From Neorhizobium galegae (GTDB lineage Bacteria > Pseudomonadota > Alphaproteobacteria > Rhizobiales > Rhizobiaceae), in the NCBI RefSeq assembly GCF_017877135.1, contig NZ_JAGIPH010000010.1, forward strand, positions 141,565 to 205,564: a DNA stretch of 64,000 nucleotides, in the 5' to 3' direction. The notes beneath the pieces are model-generated. The model did no database searches. It saw nothing but the letters and a program-made list of their open reading frames with translations, and had not been told where the DNA came from. Positions 1 through 8,418 of this stretch are shown here, piece after piece (positions within the stretch are counted from its first letter, which is position 1; each line of letters begins with the position of its first letter). Position numbers and translations under genes: made by a program.

Positions 1-1189
1 CAAAGTCGTCCTGCATGATTTCGGCCGCACGGCGGGCGTTCAGCATGTAGGGACGCGAAACCGGCATGGCCCAGATCTTCATCGACAGATCCTTGACGCC
101 GGCATCGGCCAGCATCTTCTTGGCCGCGTCGAGATCGTAGGTGTCGTCCTTGGTTTCCTTGCTGTAGGACCACATGGTCGGCGGGATCGGGTTGGTTGCC
201 GGTGCAGCCATGCCCTGGAAGACCGAGTCAACGATGGCCTTCTTGTTGATGGCCTTGTTGAGCGCGATGCGCACTTCCGGCTTGTCGAACGGTGCCTGGG
301 TGGTGTTGTAGGCGAGGTAGGCGATGTTCAGGCCTTCCTGCTCCAGAACCTTCAGGTTCGGATCGGCCTTCATCGACTTGACGTCGGCTGCGTTCGGATA
401 CGGCATCAGGTGGCATTCGCCGGCCTTCAGCTTCTGGTAACGCACGGCAGCGTCGGTGGTGATGGCAAACACCAGATCATCGATCTTCGGGGCGGTGCCC
501 CAGTAATCGGCGTTCTTCTTGAAGCGGATGACGGCATCCTGCTGATAGGCGACGAAGGAGAACGGGCCAGTGCCGACCGGGTTCTGGTTCAGCTGTTCCT
601 TCTTGCCGGCCTTTTCCAGGCTGTCGGCATATTCCTTGGACAGGATCGATGCGAACGGCATGGCAAGGTTGGCGAGGAACGGCGCTTCCGGACGGTTAAG
701 CGTGATCTTGACCGTCAGGTCATCGACCTTCTCGATGGACTTGATGAGCTTGGGGAAGCCCATGCCATCGGCGTATTCCCAGGTGCCGCCGGAAATGTAC
801 TTGTTCCAGGCGCTCTTCTCGTCGATCTGGCGACCGATGGAGAAGATCACGTCATCGGCGGTCAGCGTGCGGGTCGGCGTGAAGAAATCGGTGGTCTGGA
901 ACTTGACGTTCGGACGCAGCTTGAAGGTGTAGACCGTGCCGTCCTTGGAAATGTCCCAGCTTTCGGCAAGCGCTGCTTCCGGCTGCGTCGTGCCCGGCTT
1001 GAACTCGAGCAGGCGGTTGTAGACCGGATGCGCCGAGGCATCGAAGGTCGTGCCGGCCGTGTAGAGGCCCGGATCGAAACCTTCCGGCGAACCTTCCGAG
1101 CAATAGACGAAGGTCTTTGCGCTGGCGGCGGTGGTCGAGAGGAACGAGGCTGCGATCAGTGCCGCAGCAAAACCAAATTTAAAGTTCAT
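1..1189 (-). CDS. Dipeptide/oligopeptide ABC transporter substrate-binding protein, partial (SBP_bac_5, DppA-like)
   Basis: Periplasmic binding protein of a DppA-type peptide importer. The reading frame is open to the left edge, so the C-terminal part lies outside the window and about 396 residues are visible. The start at 1189 is preceded by GGGAGA about 6 nt upstream. The N-terminus is a Sec signal peptide ending near residue 24 (...TTAASA), followed by a family-like opening (KTFVYCSEGSPEGFDPG). The sequence continues with PxYNRLLEF, ALAESWDIS and VKFxTTDFFTPTRxLTADDV, all typical of the SBP_bac_5 fold, and later EVRIALNKAINKKAIVDSVF. The substrate could be dipeptides or haem and cannot be told from sequence. 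The transporter's permeases would be expected to the left of the window. Confidence 0.93.
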   Translation of the reverse strand, partial: MNFKFGFAAALIAASFLSTTAASAKTFVYCSEGSPEGFDPGLYTAGTTFDASAHPVYNRLLEFKPGTTQPEAALAESWDISKDGTVYTFKLRPNVKFQTTDFFTPTRTLTADDVIFSIGRQIDEKSAWNKYISGGTWEYADGMGFPKLIKSIEKVDDLTVKITLNRPEAPFLANLAMPFASILSKEYADSLEKAGKKEQLNQNPVGTGPFSFVAYQQDAVIRFKKNADYWGTAPKIDDLVFAITTDAAVRYQKLKAGECHLMPYPNAADVKSMKADPNLKVLEQEGLNIAYLAYNTTQAPFDKPEVRIALNKAINKKAIVDSVFQGMAAPATNPIPPTMWSYSKETKDDTYDLDAAKKMLADAGVKDLSMKIWAMPVSRPYMLNARRAAEIMQDDF

Positions 1190-1748
1190 TGAAGTCTCCC
1201 ATCGGCATGACAAGCGGGATTGCCGCCTGTGCCGGTTGTCTGGATTTGAAATCGCGCAGCCCGTTTATCTTGTTGTTCTTTCCACGCGGTGGCTCACCAT
1301 AGGACCTGTTCAGCCGTGTCTGCGGCCAAGATGTGGGCATTTGCCCGCAGCTTATCCGGAAACACGGCATTCCTCATATCCGTTAGGACACCCTTGTAAA
1401 GCCTGCCGCCCCCGCGAGGACTGGGGAAACAGTAATATTTTTTCCCGACTTTCCAAACTGGAAAAAGATGTCGGGGTATCATGAAATAAAGTTGCGCCGA
1501 TTGCCGCAGTGCAGCGTAATTTTTGGCGGTTCGGGTTGAACAGGCAATGCCTGTTCGCGCTCCACGACCATTTGAGAAACCCACAGGCCCTCCGGTAATG
1601 GCGTGCCTCGAAGGTGATGCTTCTGCAGATGCTGAAATTGTCCTCGGCAGCCCTTCCGATCCCGGGCCTTTATGGGCTATGACCGAACCGGAAAAATTTA
1701 CTAAACGCTGCCTGGAAGCGGATCGGCGACTGCCGGTCCGGAAAATGC
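1190..1748. promoter_or_regulatory. Divergent intergenic region between the peptide-binding protein and the LacI regulator
   Basis: I see no convincing gene in these ~560 bases. They lie between two divergent starts and must hold both promoters. An extended hairpin sits at 1444-1475: CCCGAC pairs with GTCGGG, and an inner TTTCCA/TGGAAA pair surrounds a 3-nt loop. It lies next to an AT-rich run (AATATTTTTT) and falls in the far 5' region of the minus-strand binding-protein gene. A LacI-type operator candidate is listed separately at 1697-1705. Confidence 0.5.
1697..1705. promoter_or_regulatory. Candidate LacI-family operator upstream of the regulator gene
   Basis: TTTACTAAA is a perfect palindrome around one central base, 44 bp before the LacI-family start. 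The same palindrome in inverted orientation (TTTAGTAAA, 2913-2921) precedes the operon that the regulator most likely controls. The pairing suggests autoregulation plus operon control. Inferred from sequence only. Confidence 0.45.
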
Positions 1749-2816
1749 ATGGTCACCATCAAGGAAATCGCCAAGGCCGCCGCCGTGTCTCCCGCCACCG
1801 TGTCGCGTGTCCTGAACTATGATCCGACGCTGTCGATCTCGCCGGCCAAGCGCCAGGCGGTGATCGAAACGGCGGAGGCGCTCAATTATGCGACACCGCG
1901 CAACCGCAACCGCGCCCAGGCGGGACCGCTGCAACTGCCGAACCGGGTTCTGGCCATTCCGCGCCTGGCCATCGTGCATTTCCTCGAGCCCTCAGAGGAA
2001 CTGATCGACCCCTATTATATCGGTGTGCGCCTGGGCATCGAAAACCGCTGCCGGGAATACCGCATCGAGGCGGTCAAGGTCTTTCACTCCGAGGCCGTCA
2101 CGGCAGGGGCGCTGCTGCAGAGCGTTTCCGGTGCCATCGTTGTCGGCAAGCATTCCCGCCAGGAAATCGCCTGGCTTTTCGAGCATGCCCGCCATCTCGT
2201 CTTTGCCGATTTCGTGCCGCGCCGGGAAGATCTCGACTATGTGTGCAGCGATCTCGGCCTTGCAACCCGCAAGATCCTCGACGGGCTGGCAAGTGCCGGT
2301 TACCAGCGCATCGCGTTTATCGGCGCCCATGATCCGGTCAGCGCCGATGGTGGCATGTTCGGCGAACGGCGTTGCCGGGCCTATATCGAGTGGCAGCGCG
2401 AGCGCGGCGGCTTTGATGCAGACCTGATGGCGCTGAGTTCCCCGGACGACCACCGCCATGGCCAGAACCTGCGCCTGGAAGTGGGCTACGAACAGGCAAA
2501 GGTCATCCTGGCGCGGACGACCCGGCCGGATGCCCTCGTCATGGCCAATGACAATCTGGCGATCGGCGCCTACAGGGCCATCCAGGAGGCGGGACTGTCC
2601 ATTCCCAACGATATTGCCGTGGTCTCCTACAATGACATCCCCGTCGCGCAATTCCTCAACCCGCCGCTGTCGACCATGCGCATCCTCAGCGAAGCCATCG
2701 GCGAAACGGCCGTGGACCTTCTGGTGGAGCGCATCCAGGGCCGCGAATACGCCAAGCACGTGATACTGCCGACGGAAATGATCTGGCGCGAAAGCTGCCG
2801 CAAGCCCATCATCTAA
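1749..2816 (+). CDS. LacI family transcriptional regulator
   Basis: A 355-residue sugar-responsive regulator. Residues 1-60 are a LacI helix-turn-helix (VTIKEIAKAAAVSPATVSRVLN) with a hinge reaching about residue 60. The rest is a periplasmic-binding-protein-like sensor domain (VVSYNDIPVAQFLNPPLSTMR near the C-terminus is diagnostic of the family). The N-terminus resembles EbgR-type regulators, which control beta-galactosidase genes. It lies directly upstream of, and in the same direction as, a sugar ABC importer plus a GH2 glycosidase, so it is probably their local repressor. Candidate operators occur before this gene and before the binding-protein gene. The inducer is unknown. Confidence 0.93.
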   Translation: MVTIKEIAKAAAVSPATVSRVLNYDPTLSISPAKRQAVIETAEALNYATPRNRNRAQAGPLQLPNRVLAIPRLAIVHFLEPSEELIDPYYIGVRLGIENRCREYRIEAVKVFHSEAVTAGALLQSVSGAIVVGKHSRQEIAWLFEHARHLVFADFVPRREDLDYVCSDLGLATRKILDGLASAGYQRIAFIGAHDPVSADGGMFGERRCRAYIEWQRERGGFDADLMALSSPDDHRHGQNLRLEVGYEQAKVILARTTRPDALVMANDNLAIGAYRAIQEAGLSIPNDIAVVSYNDIPVAQFLNPPLSTMRILSEAIGETAVDLLVERIQGREYAKHVILPTEMIWRESCRKPII

Positions 2817-2912
2817 CGCATTGGTTTCCCGAGCATAACGACCTCTTACCGACAGGCCGCGCCAGCGGGCCGCGGTGCCTGCTCACCTGTGCCTTCGCAC
2901 TTGCAAAAAATA

Positions 2913-2921
2913 TTTAGTAAA
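2913..2921. promoter_or_regulatory. Candidate LacI-family operator upstream of the sugar transporter operon
   Basis: TTTAGTAAA lies in an AT-rich stretch about 90 bp upstream of the binding-protein start. It is the inverted copy of the palindrome at 1697-1705. AT-rich flanks continue on both sides. Proposed binding site for the LacI regulator encoded just upstream. Confidence 0.45.
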
Positions 2922-3008
2922 ACTTTTCTTGCCATCGGATTTCTTTTCCGCTTAGGTCTGGCCCGGGCGGAGGATCGCCATCAGCTTGATGTTTTCGGGG
3001 AGGAAAAC

Positions 3009-4277
3009 ATGGACAGATTGCCATTGAAGACATGGACCCTGCGTGCAGCATGGGTTGGCGCAAGCCTCATGGCGGCGGCGCCCGCATTTGCCGGTGAAAT
3101 CACCATCTGGTGCTGGGACCCGAATTTCAACGTCGCGATCATGCGCGAAGCCGGCGAACGCTATACGAAGGCGCATCCGGGCACGACGTTCAACATCGTC
3201 GATTTTGCCAAGGCAGACGTGGAGCAGAAGCTGCAGACGGGGCTTGCCTCGGGCACCGGCAATGCGCTGCCGGACATCGTGCTGATCGAGGATTACGGCG
3301 CGCAAAAATATCTGCAGTCTTTCCCCGGCGCCTTTGCGCCGATGACCAAGAAGATCGATTACTCCGGCTTTGCGCCCTACAAGGTGCAGCTGATGACGCT
3401 GGAAGGCGAGACCTACGGCGTGCCCTTCGACAGCGGCGTCACCGGGCTTTTCTATCGCCGGGATTATCTGGAACAGGCGGGCTTCAAGCCCGCCGACCTC
3501 GAGAACATCACCTGGGACCGCTACATCGAGATCGGCAAGGCCGTCGAGGCCAAGACCGGCAAGAAGATGACGACAGAGGACCTCAACGATGGCGGCATGA
3601 CGCGCATCATCATGCAGTCGGGCGGCAAGTGGTACTTCAACGACGACGGCGAACTGGACGTGACCGGCAATGCGGCGCTGAAGGGGGCACTGGATACCCA
3701 GGCCAAGATGGTCAAGGCCGGCATCGTCAAGCCTGCAACCGGCTGGAACGATTTCGTCAAGGGCTTCACATCCGGCGACGTCGCCTCGGTCGTCACCGGC
3801 GTCTGGATTACCGGCACGATCAAGGCACAGGCCGCGCAGGCCGGGAAATGGGGCGTCGCCCCCACTCCGCGTCTCGACATGGCCGGCGCCACCAATGCAT
3901 CGAACCTTGGCGGTTCGAGCTGGTATGTGCTGGCAAAATCCAAGGAAAAGGATGAGGCTATCAATTTCCTCGGCGCAATCTACGGCAAGGATATCGATTT
4001 CTACCAGAAGATCCTGGCCGATCGCGGTGCGGTCGGCTCCCTGACCGCGGCCCGGTCCGGCGCAGTCTACCAGCAGTCGGATGCCTTCTTCGGCGGCGAG
4101 CAGGTCTGGCAGCGCTTCGCCGACTGGCTGGCAAAGGTTCCGCCGGTCAACTACGGCATCTTCACCAATGAACTCGACAATGCCGTTACCGCCAATCTGC
4201 AGGCGCTGATTGCCGGAAAGCCGGTGGATGCGGTGCTGAAGGACATCGAAGAGCAGGCCAAGACGCAGATCCAGTAA
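3009..4277 (+). CDS. Sugar ABC transporter substrate-binding protein (family 1, SBP_bac_1)
   Basis: A 422-residue periplasmic binding protein that delivers a sugar to the two permeases encoded downstream. The start at 3009 was chosen for the GGGGAGG about 6 nt upstream. A frame open 40 codons further upstream lacks a ribosome-binding site and would put the signal peptide in the interior. The signal peptide ends at about residue 32 (APAFA/GEITIWCW). The body shows SBP_bac_1 features: LPDIVLIEDYGAQKYLQ, YGVPFDSGVTGLFYRRDYLEQAG and LGGSSWYVLAKSKEKDEA. By context the substrate is a beta-galactoside or related oligosaccharide. It is separated from the permease genes by two tandem hairpins. Confidence 0.93.
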   Translation: MDRLPLKTWTLRAAWVGASLMAAAPAFAGEITIWCWDPNFNVAIMREAGERYTKAHPGTTFNIVDFAKADVEQKLQTGLASGTGNALPDIVLIEDYGAQKYLQSFPGAFAPMTKKIDYSGFAPYKVQLMTLEGETYGVPFDSGVTGLFYRRDYLEQAGFKPADLENITWDRYIEIGKAVEAKTGKKMTTEDLNDGGMTRIIMQSGGKWYFNDDGELDVTGNAALKGALDTQAKMVKAGIVKPATGWNDFVKGFTSGDVASVVTGVWITGTIKAQAAQAGKWGVAPTPRLDMAGATNASNLGGSSWYVLAKSKEKDEAINFLGAIYGKDIDFYQKILADRGAVGSLTAARSGAVYQQSDAFFGGEQVWQRFADWLAKVPPVNYGIFTNELDNAVTANLQALIAGKPVDAVLKDIEEQAKTQIQ

Positions 4278-4296
4278 CGTCCTTCACAGGCCTCTC

Positions 4297-4349
4297 CTGC
4301 CGGCGCCATTCAGCCGGCAGCCCTCTCCTGCGGCAGGATTGCCGCAGGA
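4297..4349 (+). other. Tandem GC-rich hairpins between binding-protein and permease genes
   Basis: Two perfect inverted repeats lie back to back: CTGCCGGC/GCCGGCAG (4297-4320, 8-nt loop) and TCCTGCGGC/GCCGCAGGA (4326-4349, 6-nt loop). There is no U-run after either, so full termination is unlikely. Structures like these after a binding-protein gene commonly stabilise the upstream mRNA or partly attenuate transcription, giving excess binding protein over permease. Confidence 0.7.
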
Positions 4350-4405
4350 CTTGCGGGCAAAGCGGGTGGCCGGTTTCACGGCAAAGCGTTCAGGGTGAGG
4401 CCCAG

Positions 4406-5314
4406 GTGGCGATCTTCACGGCACGAAACAGGCACGGCGGTCTGAAGCGGTATTACGATGTCAACGGCTGGCTGTTCATCGGCCCGGCGCTGGTGCTGAT
4501 CGCGATTTTTCTGCTCTATCCGATCGTGCAGTCGCTGACGCTGTCGGTCTATTCCGGCCGCGGCATGATGATGAAGTTTACCGGCTTCGGCAATCTGGTG
4601 CGGATCTACAATGATCCGATCTTCTGGAAGGCGCTGACCAACACGATCACCTTCTTCATCATCCAGGTGCCGATCATGATCGTCCTGGCGCTGATCATCG
4701 CCAATGCGCTCAACAATCCAAAACTCCGGTTTTCCGGCCTGTTCCGCACGGCGATCTTCCTGCCCTGCGTCTCGTCGCTGGTGGCCTATTCCATTCTGTT
4801 CAAGAGCATGTTTTCCGTCGACGGCATCGTCAACCGCACCCTGATCGGCCTTGGCGTCATGGACCAGCCGATCAACTGGCTGACCGACCCGTTCTGGGCC
4901 AAGGTTCTCGTCATCACCGCCATCACATGGCGCTGGACCGGCTATAACATGATCTTCTACCTCGCAGCCCTCCAGAACATCGACCGCTCCATCGATGAGG
5001 CCGCCCGTATCGATGGTGTCCCCTCCTGGGGGCGCTTCTTCTATCTGACGGTGCCCATGCTGAAGCCGGTGATCCTGTTTACCACGATCACCTCCACCAT
5101 CGGCACGCTGCAATTGTTCGACGAGGTCTACAGCCTGACGGAAGGCAAAGGTGGTCCCTCGAACGCGACGCTGACGCTGTCGCTCTATATCTACAACCTC
5201 ACCTTCCGCTTCATGCCGAACTTCGGCTATGCGGCGACGATTTCCTATGTGATCGTGGTGCTGGTGGCGCTGTTGTCCTTCCTGCAATTTTATGCGGTGA
5301 GGGAGCGGCGATGA
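4406..5314 (+). CDS. Sugar ABC transporter permease (MalF/LacF type)
   Basis: A 302-residue inner-membrane permease of the carbohydrate (CUT1) ABC family. It starts at GTG, with AGGGTGAGG upstream. Six hydrophobic segments are visible, the first at FIGPALVLIAIFLLYPIVQ. The EAA loop that contacts the ATPase reads SIDEAARIDGVPSWGRFFYLTVPML. It pairs with the permease whose start overlaps its stop codon (ATGA at 5311-5314). Substrate is inferred from the GH2 enzyme in the same operon. Confidence 0.93.
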   Translation: MAIFTARNRHGGLKRYYDVNGWLFIGPALVLIAIFLLYPIVQSLTLSVYSGRGMMMKFTGFGNLVRIYNDPIFWKALTNTITFFIIQVPIMIVLALIIANALNNPKLRFSGLFRTAIFLPCVSSLVAYSILFKSMFSVDGIVNRTLIGLGVMDQPINWLTDPFWAKVLVITAITWRWTGYNMIFYLAALQNIDRSIDEAARIDGVPSWGRFFYLTVPMLKPVILFTTITSTIGTLQLFDEVYSLTEGKGGPSNATLTLSLYIYNLTFRFMPNFGYAATISYVIVVLVALLSFLQFYAVRERR

Positions 5315-6147
5315 CAAAGCGCCTGATGAGCGACCGCCTCACGGCCCGCCTCGGCAGCGGCCTGCGCTATGGCCTCCTGTCGCTGGCCGCCTTCTTATCC
5401 GTCTTCCCCTTCTTCTGGATGCTGATCGGTGCGACCAACATCACCGCCGATATCAACACCGGCAAGGTCACCCCCGGCGCAGCGCTCCTCGACAATATCC
5501 GCTCCTTCGTGGCGCAGGTGGACGTGCCGGTCGTTTTGTGGAACTCGGCAAAGATTGCGATCCTCGGCACCGCCGTCACCATCATCGTGTCATCAATTGC
5601 CGGTTACGGGTTCGAGATGTTCCGCTCCAGGCTCCGGGACCGGATCTATTCCGTCATCCTGCTGACGCTGATGGTGCCGTTCGCCTCGATCATGATCCCG
5701 CTCTTCATGATGATGGCAAGCGCCGGGCTCATCGATACGCATATCGCCATCGTGCTGCCGACGCTCGCCTCGGTCTTCATCATCTTCTACTTCCGCCAGG
5801 CCTCCAAAGCCTTTCCCGCCGAGCTGCGCGATGCCGCCAAGATCGACGGTCTGAAGGAATGGCAGATCTTTCTCTTCATCTATGTGCCGGTGATGCGCTC
5901 CACCTATGCGGCGGCCTTCGTCATCGTCTTCATGACCAGCTGGAACAACTACCTGTGGCCGCTGATCGTGCTTCAATCCAATGAGACGAAGACGATCACG
6001 CTCGTCGTCTCCTCGCTGGCCTCCGCCTATTATCCCGATTACGGCGCCGTGATGGTCGGCACCATCCTTGCCACCCTTCCCACCCTTTTCGTCTTCTTCG
6101 CCATGCAGCGCCAGTTCGTCCAGGGCATGCTTGGCTCCGTGAAATAG
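5311..6147 (+). CDS. Sugar ABC transporter permease (MalG/LacG type)
   Basis: A 278-residue second permease of the same importer, translationally coupled to the first by a 4-nt overlap. It has an N-terminal transmembrane segment (FLSVFPFFWMLIGATN), the MalG-like region VPFASIMIPLFMMM, and an EAA loop ELRDAAKIDGLKEWQIFLFIYVP. The C-terminus ends in a short tail (QRQFVQGMLGSVK) typical of CUT1 permeases. The GH2 gene starts within a few bases of its stop, which argues for one transcript. Confidence 0.93.
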   Translation: MTKRLMSDRLTARLGSGLRYGLLSLAAFLSVFPFFWMLIGATNITADINTGKVTPGAALLDNIRSFVAQVDVPVVLWNSAKIAILGTAVTIIVSSIAGYGFEMFRSRLRDRIYSVILLTLMVPFASIMIPLFMMMASAGLIDTHIAIVLPTLASVFIIFYFRQASKAFPAELRDAAKIDGLKEWQIFLFIYVPVMRSTYAAAFVIVFMTSWNNYLWPLIVLQSNETKTITLVVSSLASAYYPDYGAVMVGTILATLPTLFVFFAMQRQFVQGMLGSVK

Positions 6148-6149
6148 GA

Positions 6150-8402
6150 ATGTTTGCGATGCGCATGACCCGTCTTTTCAACGACAACTGGATTTTTTCG
6201 GAAGGCTTCGACGAGGCTTCGAAAACGGCTCTTGCCAAGGGCGAGACCGTTCGCCTGCCGCACAATGCGCTCGACCTGCCGTTCAACTATTTCGATGAAG
6301 CAAGCTACCAGCGACCCTTCACCTACCAGAAGATCCTGGCCTGGCAGCCGGAGTTCGACGGGCGTGAAGTCTCCGTGGTGTTTGACGGCGCCATGGCCAA
6401 TGCGCATGTCTACCTGAACGGCGAGGCCGTGATCGCCCACAAGGATGGCTATACGCCCTTCGAAGCGCGGCTCACCGGCCGGCTGAAGCCCGGCGACAAC
6501 CTTTTGACGGTGAGCATCGACGGCAGCGAGAACCCGGACATCCCGCCGTTTGGCGGCCGCATCGATTACCTCACCTATGCCGGCATCTATCGCGATGCCT
6601 GGCTGAAGGTGACGACGCCTGTCTCCATCGGCCAGCTGAAGATCGAGACGCAGGAGACGCTCTCCGACGCGAAGGGCGTGACCGTCCGTGTCGATCTTGC
6701 CAATCCGTCGGACGCGGCCCTTGCCGGCCGGCTGACCGTGGCATTGAAGGACGGCGAGCGCGTGATCGCTTCTGAGACACTGGATGTGGCGGCCGCTCGC
6801 CACACCTTTACCTTCACCGGTCTTGAAGGCCTGTCGCTGTGGGAGCCCGATCATCCGGTCCTCTATACGGCGGAGGCCCGCCTTGAGAGCGACGCCGGCG
6901 AAGACAGTTACACCTCCCGCTTCGGCTTCCGCACGGCAGAATTCACCGCAAGCGGCTTCAAGCTCAACGGCAAGCTTCTGAAGATCCGCGGCCTCAACCG
7001 CCACCAGGCCTTCCCCTATACGGGCTATGCCATGGGCAGGCGGGCCCAGGAGCACGATGCGGAAATCGTCAAGAACGAGTTGAAGTGCAATCTGGTGCGC
7101 ACCTCGCATTATCCGCAATCGCCCTGGTTCCTCGACCACTGCGACCGCATTGGGCTTCTGGTGTTTGAGGAAATTCCTGGCTGGCAGCATATCGGCGACA
7201 AGGAATGGCAGGCGGAATCGGTGCGCAATGTCGAGCGCATGATCACCCGCGACTGGAACCACCCCTCGATCATCCTCTGGGGCGTGCGCATCAACGAGTC
7301 GCAGGACAGCCATGATTTCTACGCCGAGACCAACCGGGTGGCGCGCGAGACTGACCCGACCCGCCAGACCGGCGGCGTGCGCTTCATCACCGACAGCGAA
7401 TTCCTCGAAGACGTCTATACGATGAACGACTTCTATCTCGGCAGCGAGGAAATGCCGGGCGCCAATCATGCCCGCACGCCGCTGCGCGACCAGCAGGCCT
7501 GCACGGGCCTGCCCACCAGGGTTCCCTATATGGTGACCGAGTTCAACGGCCACATGTATCCGACCAAACGCCATGACCAGGAAGCCCGCCAGGCCGAACA
7601 TGTGACGCGCCACCTGCAGGTGCTGAACGCCATGTACGGCGATCCCTCGATCTCGGGTGCCATTGGCTGGTGCGCCTTCGATTACAACACCCACCGCGAT
7701 TTCGGCTCGGGCGATCGCATCTGCCACCACGGCGTGATGGACATGTTCCGCGAGCCGAAGTTTGCCGCCTCTGTCTATGCCAGCCAGTGCGCCCCGGAAG
7801 AGGAGATCATCCTGAAGCCGGTGACCTTCTGGGCGCGCGGCGAACGCAATATCGGCGGCATCATGCCGCTCATCGTGCTGACGAATTGCGACGAGGTGGA
7901 ATTCGTCTATGGCAGCCACCTGCGAAAGCGCGTCGGACCGGATCGCGACAGCTATCCGCACCTTCCCCATCCGCCGGTTATCATCGACCGCCGGCATTTT
8001 TCCGCCGAGGAACTGGGAAGCTGGGGCATGGCCTGGCAGGATGGCGAAGTGATCGGCTACCGCAATGGCGAGCCCGTAGCGACGGTGAAAATGTCGGGCG
8101 GTGCGGTGCCGACGCGTCTTGAGGTGGTGGCGGACGATCAGACGCTGCCGGCCGCCACCAAGGACCAGGTGCGGGTGATCGTGCGGGCGCTCGACCAGAC
8201 CGGCAATCTGCTTCCCTTCCTCGACGAGCCGGTCCAGGTGACGGTAAAGGGCCCGGCAAAGCTGCTTGGTCCATCCAATCCGGTTCTCACCGGTGGCGCG
8301 ACCGGTTTCTGGCTGGAATCGACCGGAGAGGTTGGTTCAATCGACGTCACCGTGTCATCGGCGCGGTTTAAGCCGCGCACCCTTTCGCTGTCCGCCGTGT
8401 GA
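6150..8402 (+). CDS. Glycoside hydrolase family 2 (beta-galactosidase / beta-glucuronidase-like)
   Basis: A 750-residue cytoplasmic glycosidase expected to hydrolyse the imported sugar. It has the GH2 order: sugar-binding jelly roll (residues ~1-160), immunoglobulin-like domain (~165-260) and TIM barrel (~265-550, opening with KLLKIRGLNRHQ), then a C-terminal beta domain. The acid/base glutamate is E383 in WGVRINESQ and the nucleophile is E464 in VTEFNG. No signal peptide is present. Starts at 6150, 6159 or 6165 are possible; the upstream spacing does not decide. Exact specificity (galactoside, glucuronide or other) is not evident from the sequence. Confidence 0.92.
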   Translation: MFAMRMTRLFNDNWIFSEGFDEASKTALAKGETVRLPHNALDLPFNYFDEASYQRPFTYQKILAWQPEFDGREVSVVFDGAMANAHVYLNGEAVIAHKDGYTPFEARLTGRLKPGDNLLTVSIDGSENPDIPPFGGRIDYLTYAGIYRDAWLKVTTPVSIGQLKIETQETLSDAKGVTVRVDLANPSDAALAGRLTVALKDGERVIASETLDVAAARHTFTFTGLEGLSLWEPDHPVLYTAEARLESDAGEDSYTSRFGFRTAEFTASGFKLNGKLLKIRGLNRHQAFPYTGYAMGRRAQEHDAEIVKNELKCNLVRTSHYPQSPWFLDHCDRIGLLVFEEIPGWQHIGDKEWQAESVRNVERMITRDWNHPSIILWGVRINESQDSHDFYAETNRVARETDPTRQTGGVRFITDSEFLEDVYTMNDFYLGSEEMPGANHARTPLRDQQACTGLPTRVPYMVTEFNGHMYPTKRHDQEARQAEHVTRHLQVLNAMYGDPSISGAIGWCAFDYNTHRDFGSGDRICHHGVMDMFREPKFAASVYASQCAPEEEIILKPVTFWARGERNIGGIMPLIVLTNCDEVEFVYGSHLRKRVGPDRDSYPHLPHPPVIIDRRHFSAEELGSWGMAWQDGEVIGYRNGEPVATVKMSGGAVPTRLEVVADDQTLPAATKDQVRVIVRALDQTGNLLPFLDEPVQVTVKGPAKLLGPSNPVLTGGATGFWLESTGEVGSIDVTVSSARFKPRTLSLSAV

Positions 8403-8418
8403 AAAAGAGGAAGACCGC

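Noticed and set aside
6039..7997. Minus-strand open frame of about 650 codons
   Set aside because: Antisense to the GH2 gene, whose catalytic residues are intact in the plus frame.
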